In this document: positions 24,593 through 35,480 of the stretch, piece after piece
Position numbering within the stretch: position 1 is the stretch's first letter
Layout: every line of letters begins with the position of its first letter
Origin: Antedon mediterranea
Lineage: Eukaryota > Echinodermata > Crinoidea > Comatulida > Antedonidae
Direction: 5' to 3'
Length of the DNA: 64,000 bases
Assembly (NCBI RefSeq): GCF_964355755.1
Contig: NC_092672.1
Location: 868,001 to 932,000 of the forward strand
The notes under the pieces: model-generated
The model's database searches: none
The model's input: the letters and a program-made list of their open reading frames with translations, nothing else
What the model was told of the DNA's origin: nothing
Program-made: the position numbers and the translations under genes

Positions 24593-25232
24593 TGGGGTGT
24601 CACGAAACCTAAGACCACGAAAGCTAAGACCCCCTAAGACCTAAGATCACGAAAGCTAAGACCCAAGACCTAAGATTACAAATATTTATCTTTCGCACCT
24701 GCCTTGTATTTTAACTCCCAACATTTATTCTGAATACCACACCTTAGAATTGGCACTTTTATGAAAAAGAATCACATAAAAAGTAACAAATACATTTTTA
24801 AATTGATGATTTTACAGACGTTTTTCTCGCACACAAACTGTTTGCAAATTTCGCATGACTAGCCTACAGTACAGTAGGCCTACCCCTAAGAAAGGCAGGT
24901 GCGTAAGAAAAACATCCTCTGAACCAACACAATGGAGTAAATATATACTAACAAACAACCCGTCAAGTTTGTTTGTTGTAAAGAAAAAAATATACATTTA
25001 CTCAACGGGCGAAAATAATGTGAGTTTATCTATGTTTTGCAGTAGTATTTAATTATATTTATGGTAATAAATGAAACCTACTGTGTTTAAAATTATGTAT
25101 GGATAAACAAGTATTGTTTTTAAGCTGTAATATATCTTAGAATTTGTAATCTTAGGTCTTGGGTCTTAGCTTTCGTGATCTTAGGTCTTAGGGGGTCTTA
25201 GCTTTCGTGGTCTTAGGTTTCGTGACACCCCA
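24593..25232. mobile_element. 640-bp element with about 90-bp terminal inverted repeats
   Basis: Left end TGGGGTGTCACGAAACCTAA and right end its reverse complement. The arms are built of repeated CCTAAGACC and CACGAAAGCTAAGACC words. The interior is AT-rich with no credible gene. It is absent from the matching position of unit 2 (about 39440), so it inserted after the segmental duplication or was lost there. Confidence 0.85.
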
Positions 25233-27330
25233 TCGCTGCGATGATAAGTTAATGCGTCATAGAACCTTTATAAATATAAATCAACTAAATGACATAGTGA
25301 ATGTCCATGGAGGACCGGCCTTTGGGTTAATTTGGGCATAAAGTCCCTTAATTACCGAAGGTGGTGCACAGGGAGATTTATTCTATAGACATATATTATG
25401 AACCCACATGTTCACCCCACGTACTATTTACAATACAGTAGGTCTATTGTAGCCCCAACATAGAGAACCCAAACAATCGACCCTTGGGTTCATTTGGGCA
25501 AATCCATAATATAAATGTTCTTCAAAGATCAAGGGTGCACATTTAGTTTCATTCCATATGGTTAAATCTGTTTACCCCATTCTAATTTCTAATACAGGGC
25601 CTTATGTAGCGGACCACATAGAGATCCCAAAAGGGTCCTTATAGGGTTCATATTTGGGTAAGTCCCTATGGGTTATTATAGAATTCTGTGTGTACAGGAA
25701 ACTTTTTTCTGTATGGGCCAGCCTATTGGGACCAAATGTTTGACCGATTTCGATTACAGAGCCGGTATGACCCATAGAGAACAGAAAAGATCTGATCCTA
25801 TATAAGGATCCCATGTGAGATTATTCGGAAAAACTTTATAGGTTTTTTCATGAAGAGAAGGTATCCTTTCCCCACCCCTACCACTTTGAATTAAAATCCA
25901 TAAATAGGCTCCTTGTACAGTATTTAAAAGGTCAATACACACAAAAGTTATTTTTCAAACATTATAATCCATTAGAGTGAATGTAAGTATCTATTATTAT
26001 TATAAACAACAATGTTCGCCTAGTATCAACTATTTTTTAAAATTTAGATGAAAGTGTGTCAAATGTTAATACACACAGAATACATGTTCCAGTCATTTTT
26101 TGAAAACATTTTTAATTATGACAAGTATAAACATATACATTGCGAACAATTTGACACCAAAACTGGCTCCCTCTACGACAAATATTTATTATTTATATTA
26201 TCAAAGAAAATTAATTTATTTCAAAGGTCAATAACCCCACTTCTGGTCATTTTCAAGTAAGATCCTCTTTTAAACTGAATATAAACATATATCTTGGGAA
26301 CAATTTGCACCTAGTTTTAATTCTCTCCGACCTGCCGTTACTTAGATATGACGAAGAGAGATCAAAGGTCAAAATTGCTAAAAATGGGGTTTCCGGTCAA
26401 TTTTACATTCTGTTAGAGCTAATATAACCATATACATTGTGAACAATTTGACACCAATATTAACTCAATATGTCTAGTAATTCCAGAGATATAGCATGTT
26501 TGCATGAAAATAGCGGCCATTTTGTTTATGCTAATTACGCAAATTGCTCAATGCAATGCAGTAAAAAAATTCTTCATTCTGATGATATCGAGAATCAAAA
26601 TCCATAAAAAAAAACTATAAAAAACATTGCAAGGTTAAACCCCTTGGCTGACTGGTTCTTGGGAAGCTCTCGCCTCGTACATCCTGGCGTTCTAAATTGC
26701 CATTTATCTGCCAATGCATATGTTGCTGAATGTGAAAGGCTTCGCAGTATCCGTCACCAACAGAGTAGTTAAAAACCTAATTGCAGATGCTGAATACAAA
26801 TATTTTAACAAATAAATGAACCCAACAGACTCATCCGTAGCAGAGAAGTACTTAGCTTAACTAAATAATATTTTGGACCTGGGGGGTTATCGTCTGCCAT
26901 GACGGGATTGGGCCATATAGTAGATATTAATTGTGTTTTATTTTTTCATATTTAGAGAGCATATTTATTTGAATATACATGTTACCACATTACACCCAAA
27001 CAATATATGCCTCCCCGAATAAACTCCTCCTCCTATACATGGAATCCAGGGATGTGATACTACATCCCACCTATCCGGTATAGGAGGGGTGCTTACAATG
27101 GAAAAGGTGTGCTTCTGTTAAACAAACTTCTCCTAAAAGGAAATTTGCATTGGTAGCTATATACTGTATAAAGGGAACTATGGAGACTTTGGACAATCTA
27201 AATTTTTGAAGGTTCTGTGAGAAATTAGCAAAAAGCAAAATTAATATAATAAATAAAATATATTCACCAACAACTAATGCTGCAACTATTTCCTTGATAC
27301 AGCAGTGGATACTCTTTAATGACGTGATAT

Positions 27331-27424
27331 TTTTTTAATTTTTTTTATTTTATTCGGTATATAAAAATATATTACAAAACGACAGTCAAGGACTGAAATG
27401 AAATGTATTACAAATGACAAATGC
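27331..27424 (-). mobile_element. Small insertion with poly-T end
   Basis: About 94 bp present here but absent at the matching site in unit 2 (43757). It is flanked by TGATAT on both sides and starts with a T-rich run, as a reversed A-tailed retroposed fragment would. Confidence 0.6.
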
Positions 27425-28188
27425 TGATATGTGTCCACTGACGACGACACTACCACTGTTTGTGAAGAATGTCACGGCATCAGCACATGCTCAATTTCTA
27501 TCTATAGACAGAGGATGATAACCTGAAAATGAAAGTGAATGGATAAATAGATGGCAAGATTGTAGTTTATTGTTGTCACAGACTACAATGTAAATGAACT
27601 AAGTTTTAGTAGAGACAGTGGTCATATGCATTATAATGCATATGACTATGTTGTCTATTATTATAACTGTTCTGATATTTTGATACTTAAATTAATATGT
27701 ATATTGCAGTTGAAATGTTTTAAACTAAGAAATATAAAAGGCACTGTAAAAAAAAAATCAGGTGGTAGTGGTGTTTATTATCAGTCCGGTTGTATATGTA
27801 TTATGTTACTCTGTATTTTGCTATATTATCTGTGGAAATAAATGTTATTATTATTCGCCAACCAACAAAACGGACTGAATTCTGCTTTCGGGCACGCTCT
27901 CCAGACTGACCCCATATAAAAAATCTACGATCACTGCTTGATCCTTGCCGAAAAGGAGCCGCCCCCCGACCCCACCCTCCCTCCCTGCAAAATTCTAGGC
28001 TTTCGTGTTACATATTCATTCTGTATTTTCACGTGCTAGCTCATTCGTCTAATAACACGTGTACGTATTTAGTACGTCCTTATGCTAAAGGTTAATATGT
28101 AAAATGGAAATAGAAAGGAAATACATCTTGGTTTGTAAATTACGGTATATGAATAGAGTATCCTGATCAGGCGTTTATTGTATGCGTA

Positions 28189-28196
28189 GACGTCAC
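28189..28196 (+). promoter_or_regulatory. CRE-like GACGTCAC upstream of CYP-B1
   Basis: GACGTCAC about 70 bp before the ATG. Related ACGTCA motifs occur at similar positions before CYP-D (44517), CYP-F (TGACGTCA, 56557), CYP-C and CYP-E (ACGTCACATCC). A weaker GAGGTCAC precedes CYP-G (61555). It is a candidate bZIP site, not proven. Confidence 0.4.
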
Positions 28197-28265
28197 GTGC
28201 TCCGTATTGCAAATTCTGACTATCTGTGTCACTTGGTCACATTCATTTCTTGGGGTTACGTCAAT

Positions 28266-30483
28266 ATGAACTTTCTCTTTTCATTTTGTGGAATCAACTT
28301 CCAAACTTGTATTATTGGAATTACAATTTTGTTGTTTCTTTTGTACATTACAAGGGATCTGCGTCGTAACCTGCTGCCAGGACCATGGGGATTCCCGGCC
28401 TTTGTATCATTTTATTCATGGGTAGTCAACCACAAAAGACACTGACACGTTATTCTAAGAAGTACCGTACAGTGTTTTCGGGTTATTTTAGAATCAGACT
28501 AGTGGTTTTCGTCAATGATTTCAAGTCCATGAAGCAGATGTTTGTTAAATCGGGAGACACTTTCAATAATCGTTCGAAACTTCTTGTCGTTGACGAAGCG
28601 TCTCACGGAAAAGGTAACGTATTGACTGTGCTTATCTTTATACAAAACAACAACTAAAAAGTTAAATGATCACCTTTACTATTGGCCTCACATTTTCTTA
28701 GACCACCATATTTTGGAAACTCATGTATTCTACTTTGACTCAAGGCGAGAAGCATACAGTATTCCTTCTTTGACTTGTGTATTTACCCAGCCGAAACAAT
28801 ATAATAATCTCATCATTATGATTACTTTTTAAGGACTAGCAAGTGGCTATTTGCATCTTCAGTTAAAAGAGAAAAGAAGGTTTACCATGAAAATATTTCG
28901 GAGTTTGGGAATAGGTAAATCAGAATTTGAAACTACTATTGTACACGAACTAGAATACCTGAAAAGTAAACTGTTAGAAGTTGCTGACACGTCAGTTGAA
29001 TACGATCCTAAACATATCATCGAGAACGCCGTTTCAAACATCATATGTGGAATAGTTTTTGGAAAACGTTACAAGTACGACGATCCAAAATTCAAACGAT
29101 TTATCAGTTTAATGTACGACAATTTTGAATTATTATCCCAGTCTGCAGTTCTGAACTTTCTACCGGTTTTCAAATTATATTCCTAGGAGCGGTTGGAAAA
29201 CGGTATTGACAAACTTTTATACGATTATGAATGAATTCATTAAAGTTGAATTGAAAGAGCATGCAGAAACCATTGACGTCAACAATCCACGTGACTTCAT
29301 TGATGAGTTTTTAAAAGCAAAATCTGAACTTGAGAGTGCTGGTGAGAATACTGATGCATTTGACGATGAATCGGCCGAACAAGTTGTTGTTGATCTTCTT
29401 TTCGCGGGAAGTGAACAACCGCAACATCTTTAAAATGGGCAATTCTTTACTTAGCTCTCTATCCAGAGATTCAGGCGAAGGTGTATGACGAAATTGAATT
29501 AATGTGCGGACAGACCAATCCTCCAACTTTGAAGGACCGATTGAAACTTGTGTACACTGAGGCCGAAGTGATGATGGAGGTGAGGTGATCCGTATTCGAC
29601 CCGTTGCTCCATTAGGTAAATCATCGTCCAATTATGATCGGCGCATCCATAGGCTACTGTATGTGTCTAAATCTAGTAATAGTAAACAAAACAGTAATGA
29701 CCAATTTCACAATTTATACCGGTGGTTTTAATTCATCATTAATAACAAGGCCACATACATGGCTGCAGTCGAGTGTGAATATTTGAGTTGTGTTTACCGA
29801 CCGACAGACAAAGTGAGCTATAGATTTTCTATGTGTATTGACACTTTTTTACATTAATATTTCCTTGCACAGGTGTGCCACATGCTGTTCTGCACGATAC
29901 GTACTACGAGGGGCATTTTATACCAAAAGGTACAACCGTTATACAAAATATTTGGGCAGTGATGCATGACCAAACCACTTGGCAGGAACCAGACAAATTT
30001 AAACCAGAAAGATTTATCGATGAAAAATGTAATCTCATTAAAAGTGAGGAGTTAATTCCATTTTCTATTGGTAGGTATTGAACATAAAGATTACCAAGGC
30101 CTAATGATACATGATAAAATTGATAATCAAACATTTATATAGAGCCAATTAAACAAAAAAATGATCAAAAATAAACATATGATAATTGATGATATATGAT
30201 ACTGATAATGATACATGATAATAATAATAAAGATTTCTAATCCTTCTCTAACGCACCCAAAAGTACCCAAGACGCTTTTTATACCGCCACATGACGGAGC
30301 TTACTCAATCCAATTTCCAATCTAAATGTTTTCGATGCCGTAAATTAGTGTAAAGTGTATCAATTATTATTTAAATTTTATATTATTCTGTCTTTTGCAT
30401 TTTTATTTCCTAATAGGTCGTCGTGCCTGTCCAGGGGAACAATTAGCAGGCAAGGAACTATATTTGTTTTTCTCACATTTAGT
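28266..30483 (+). pseudogene. CYP-B1: broken CYP2-clan P450 pseudogene
   Basis: Exon remains: 28266-28613, 28834-29615, 29873-30070 and the first 67 nt of exon 4 at 30417-30483. Exon 1 has lost one base near 28390, in the proline hinge. Exon 2 is 8 nt too long: an extra base near 29175 leads to a stop, a base is lost near 29415 in the I-helix region (AGTETT becomes AGSEQ with a stop), and about 8 extra bases lie near 29565-29590. Exon 3 is open. Exon 4 keeps GRRACPGEQLAG and then runs directly into exon 2 sequence of another copy (CYP-B2). Upstream and intron sequence match CYP-D. The gene is certainly non-functional as a full P450. Confidence 0.92.
29747..29825. repeat. Dispersed repeat in CYP-B1 intron 2
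   Basis: AACAAGGCCACATACATGGC through GTGTTTACCGACCGACAGAC and AGTGAGCTATAGA. A diverged copy occurs at 55679-55785, downstream of CYP-E. It is a probable SINE or other dispersed repeat; class not determined. Confidence 0.6.
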
Positions 30484-33400
30484 GAAAATATTTCGGAGTT
30501 TGGGAATAGGTAAATCAGAATTTAAAACTACTATTGTACACGAACTAGAATACCTGAAAAGTAAACTGATAGAAGTAGCTTATACGTCAGTTGCATACGA
30601 CCCTAAACATATCATTGAAAACGCCGTTTCAAACATCACATGTGGAATCGTCTTTGGAAAACGTTACAAGTACGACGATCCAAAATTCAAACGATTTCTC
30701 AGTTTAATGTACGAAAATTTTGAATTATTATCCCAGTCTGCAGTTATGAACTTTCTACCGGTTTTCAAATATATTCCTAGGAGCGGTTGGAAAACGGTAT
30801 TGACAAACTTTTATACGACTAGATGGTACGCTCGCTTCGCTCGCGTACCATCTAGGTCGTGCCCACAGATGGTTCTCGAATACACAGTAATTTCAGCGTT
30901 AAAAAACTGGCGATTTCAAATGTACAATAATGCAGGACAATAATATATGTCGTTTACAGGAACGATTAAATAGACACTGTGATTTATGTACTCAACTAAA
31001 ATTAGCACACTGGGAATTACTTCCGAAAGAGAAAGTTGTCACAAAATGAGACCAATTGTTTAAGTCAAATTTAAACAAACTTAATTTGTGTTTTGTATGT
31101 AACATTATGGTTGAGAGATGGGGAAGAGGATGGGTGCAAAGAGGAACAATTTTAAAATATATTCTTTATTTTGTAACGAAATATTAATTAACATGTTTTA
31201 CAAATAATATACCACTAAACACAGTAAAACATTGCGATGTAATACTTTGTTGAAACTATCACCGTTGTAGTCGATTGAAATAGTACAGTACATACACTAC
31301 GACGTATGTTTATATATAATGTTAAACAATTTGTGAAAACCACCTCTATTCGGGGCAAATCATAAATTCGATTTAATCGGTAATAAATATTAAATTACGG
31401 CGACTGAAAACGCTAGCTCATTATCCGTTTAAAAAAAAATTATATCCAACCTCTGCAGCACAGATTGAAAAAAAAAATGGATCGAATTTCTGTTATGAGT
31501 ATACAGTACTTTCCTTTACGACGCCTGAGGGAATAGAGACTTGTGGAACGACACAGAGATTGGACTGTTCCATTCATCGCAAATCAATACATTTGTATAA
31601 ACGTATATTAAATCTATCAAAATAGTATTTTTTTAAGAAAATCGGCCTGTCTTCAACATTATGATGCTGTACTCGAGCTGTTCAATCGGTTTTCAGCTAT
31701 TAAAAACAATTATCGTAGGAGGAGATAGGAAAATGCGAAGCATCCTCGCATTATTGTCTGTGGGTATTTTTCAAGTTGGATATCCATTAGACAGTGCATA
31801 CCACGACCACGAAACACCCCTATTTGGGGCAAATCGTTGAACCTAAATTCGTTTTAATCGTCAATAACTAATTATCTAACTCAATTTAATTAGTAAACAT
31901 AGTTACATCAGATGGTTAAAATCAGTACCGAAAGTACGAACCAACATTATATACCATCGAGTAAAAATTATAGAAATAAACCGCGATTTATCGAATTTTG
32001 CCCTTACGTAAATTTATATATAGATTATGAATGAATTTATTAAAGTTGAATTGAAAGAGCATACAGAAACCATTGACGTCCACAATCCACGTGATTTCAT
32101 CGATGAGTTTTTAAAAGCAAAATCTGAACTGGAAAACGCTGGTGAGAATACTGATGCATTTGACGATGAATCGGCCGAACAAGTTGTTGTTGATCTTTTT
32201 TTCGCAGGAACTGAAACAACCGCAACATCTTTAAAATGGGCAATTCTGTACTTAGCTCTCTATCCAGAGATTCAGGCGAAGGTGATGTCAGTATGTGGAC
32301 AGACCGACCCTCTAACATATAAAGACCGACCGAAACTTGTTTACACTGAGGCAGTGATGATGGAAGTGACCCGTATCCGACCCGTTACTCAATTAGGTAA
32401 ATCATCGTCTGATTATCTGCGCATCCATAGGCTATACTGTAATGTTTCTGAGTCTAGTAATAGTAAAAAAAAAATAACATGACCAATTGGACAATTTATA
32501 TACCTGTTATTTTCATTCATCGTTCATAAAAAATATAAAGTCTAGAAATTAATTACAGCCTAGTCTTAAATTATCGTTTTGAAATACTATTATTTTTAAT
32601 GTGTATTGACATTTTTTACATTAATGTTTCCAACAGGTGTACCGCATGCTGTTCTGCACGATACGTACTACGAGGGGCATTTTATACCAAAAGGTACAAC
32701 CGTTATACAAAATATTTGGGCAGTGATGCATGACCAAACCACTTGGCAAGAACCAGACAAATTTAAACCAGAAAGATTTATCGATGAAAAATGTAATCTC
32801 ATTAAAAGTGAGGAGTTAATTCCATTTTCTATTGGTAGGTATTCAACATCAAGTTTATCAAAAGTAGGCCTAATGGTACATGATACATGATAAAGATGTA
32901 TTGTCTCCCTGTAAAATAATGTTTACAATTTTTGTTGTTGAATATACCATTTTAATGTTACGTAACTATCCACTTTGACAAAAAATTTGATCTAAACAAA
33001 ACTTATTTACCTGAAAAAACTGTAATTTAAAGCAAAACAAAATGGCCAAATTGGCTGCCAGCCAATGGATTGGTTGAATTTAACCATTTATTATGTTATT
33101 TTATAAATATAAACATTATTTTTTTGTTTTTTTTTCTATGGAAGTGATTAACTTTATTAAAACTACAAAAATAACCTACTAACGTCTGATTTAATAACCT
33201 GATCTAATAATTCATTTTAGAGGACAATAGATCTTTAATAATCAAACATTCATATAGCGCCAATTAAAAAAATGATAAAAAAAAGATGTTAATCAAAAAT
33301 GATAATTCATGATGATACATGACACTAATAATGATACATGATAATAATAAAGATGTCTAATCTAAAATTACCCAAGGCGATTTTAATAGCTCCACATGAC

Positions 33401-33650
33401 GAAGCTTACTCAATCCAATTCCAATCTAATTTAACAGTGTATCAATCATTATTTAAATTGTATATTATTCTGTCTTTTGCATTTTTATTTCCTAATAGGT
33501 CGCCGTGCCTGTCCAGGGGAGCAATTAGCCCGCATGGAAATGTATCTGTTTTTCACACATTTAATTTATCAGTTCAAGTTTGAATTACCTCCAAACAAGC
33601 CGAAACCAACAACAAAACCACATGTTGGATTAACGTTATCTGATAACTGA
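30484..33650 (+). pseudogene. CYP-B2: 5'-truncated P450 pseudogene split by a Helitron-like insert
   Basis: Begins in the middle of exon 2 (KIFRSLGIGKSEF), fused to the start of CYP-B1 exon 4. Exon 2 continues to 30818, is interrupted by a 1206-bp insert (30819-32024), and resumes 32025-32396 with AGTETT and EVTR intact and a 12-nt in-frame deletion near 32284. Exon 3 (32637-32834) is open. Exon 4 (33499-33650) has the haem loop GRRACPGEQLA but ends early because a small deletion near 33640 changes the last residues and gives TGA. Exon 1 is missing. Intron 3 and the 3' flank match CYP-D rather than B1. Confidence 0.92.
30819..32024 (-). mobile_element. Helitron-like element, copy 3, inserted in CYP-B2 exon 2
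   Basis: On the minus strand it begins TCTATATATAAATTTACG and ends ATCTAG, with a 7-bp stem hairpin (GGTACGC...GCGTACC) just before the end. The empty site is known from the other P450 genes (TATACGATTATGAATG). Removing the insert rejoins A and T with no target duplication, as Helitron insertion predicts. The interior is the reverse complement of 22677-23970 and has no gene. Confidence 0.8.
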
Positions 33651-35480
33651 TAATCACCAACAGAAATTAAATTTTAATAATTGATAATCAGCAAAATATG
33701 ATCATTTAGGTTACAGTTGAAAAATTGTTATACTTTATAAGTACACTATACACTATACGATATAGTATACTATACACTATACGATATAGTGATAATAAAG
33801 TTATCGGTTATGTTCTATAACATATATATCAGGATGTAGTATATCAGGATGTAGTAAATTAGTTCTTTACATTTATATATTTCTCCGTCATGTGAATTTA
33901 CTAGACTCAACAATAATGTACTTAATTTTCCATAGATGAAATCTAGGTCAAGAGAAATGACGACATCTATAAACAAAGTGGACATTGGTTGTCTCCATTA
34001 AAATGTCTTTGGTCACTGATGTCGATACCAACTCTATCCCGAAATTCCCTCAATCAAAATAATACAGGTGCAAATGAATCGATGGTCGTCTCCAATGAAC
34101 TGTCTTTCGTCTGCGTAAAATGGTTCGATACCAGCTCTATTATTCCTAATCAAAATAGGCCTAATATAGGAAGATGGAAACCATCGCATCTTTGTACGCA
34201 TTTGTGATTATAGATACAAATACAATTTTATTCAACTACTTTATTTGAACATTTTTATTTCCGTTTAATCAATTTGTATTAAAATATCAACTTTTCAATC
34301 TAGAGATCATGCTAAAGTTGTTTGCAAAATTGAGAGAGTAGACCACCAGTGCATTAAATTTCCTAAAACATTGTTTCGCATTGTCAGTTTTAAGTAACTA
34401 GTTCTTAATATATGTTTCAATAACTTGTTAGGAGTTCGAAACAAGAGCTTGTATACTTTTTGACTATAACTATTATTGTTGTAACGCTTATTATAAAACA
34501 CGTTTTTTATCACTTCTCTCCAACAAAAAATGTGAGTACTTTGACGTTCATTTACACACGCTCAAAGTTTGCAAGTCGGATTGTTTTACACATACTGGAG
34601 TTGACTAACACTAGGGGACTTGTTGTTGCCCGAATACCATCACGTGTGTTGTTGATGACTTGATAGCTATTCGGGTAATAGTTTTATATGGGTATTATAA
34701 GTTTATATATATACTGCGTTTGTACTTCGATAACCAAAGAATAAGGGGACACGATATTGATAATTAATGTGATACCCAGACAAACATCTTTTTTTTGTTG
34801 TAATGTCAACATATGTTCATACCCTATATGTACATACCCTCTCATGGAGTTAAATAAACTTTTGTACTTTGTAGCTCAATATCACACCCCTTGAACATTA
34901 TCATTGTTTCTCCAACTCGAGTTGATAAACCCGGATCGAGGACTCGAGTTCGGCGCCCTGGTGTGTTTTGACTTCTCTAAAATTTAACTCGGTGTTTGGA
35001 TGTGATAGAGTAAAAAGGTAATAGTACGAATTGCTTTGAAACAGCATAGCGCTCCGATTATGGGACGCAGAGTAGAACAGTTAGGTTCTATACTGCATTT
35101 CGACTTAATATTTTTTAAACAATTTTGGCACACATAGCGTTTCATAGGTATAATCTTGAGCTCGAAATACAATTTATTTGTTATTTTTAGGGATCTTACG
35201 ACACAAATATTTCTACTTCTAATTTGATTCATAAATTCTTTTTCATTTCTGTTTAAAGACTTTCTTTTTTTAAATATGTTGAAGAATTAATATATATCGC
35301 CAATAAATATCATAGTTTATGATACGAAATCAACCAATCAAATTTCACGGATACACTCAGAGAAGTGTTATATAAAACACATACGTCACATCCTCCGCAT
35401 TGCTAAGTTGTTGATTGTTGACTTCATTCACTGTTATCACTTGTTACAGCATTCAGCATTTCTAGGGGGTTACGTCAAAC
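33651..35480. other. Spacer between CYP-B2 and CYP-C
   Basis: No gene seen. Contains two copies of the 24-bp ACTATACGATATAG unit (33735-33792) that is hugely expanded in unit 2, direct repeats of ATATATCAGGATGTAGTA, and the CYP-C promoter region. The segment 33800-35480 matches 49560-51567. Confidence 0.6.
35371..35377 (+). promoter_or_regulatory. TATA box of CYP-C
   Basis: TATAAAA, preceded by CCAATCAAATTTCACGG and followed by ACATACGTCACATCC, 110 bp before the ATG. The block is the same as that before CYP-E (51459-51465) and unlike that before CYP-A. Confidence 0.6.

Larger units (their letters stand above)
22449..28265. other. Long spacer between CYP-A and CYP-B1
   Basis: No intact gene seen. 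In order: a decayed copy of the P450 C-terminal tail (22512-22559), a Helitron-like element (22677-23970), a 53-bp array (24303-24592), a long-TIR element (24593-25232), anonymous AT-rich repeats with short open frames (25250-27000), a small poly-T-flanked insertion (27331-27424) and the CYP-B1 promoter region. Nearly all of it has a counterpart at 37618-44591, and the short open frames are not conserved as proteins between the two copies. Confidence 0.6.

Noticed and set aside
25602-26260. Short open frames in the A-B1 spacer and their counterparts near 42455-43113
   Set aside because: The two copies differ by frame-breaking indels, so no protein is conserved; they look like repeat DNA.
34307-34663. 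Open frames at 34307-34513 and 34460-34663, duplicated at 50062-50418
   Set aside because: They are kept only because the DNA was recently duplicated; no homology to known proteins is apparent and the two strands overlap.
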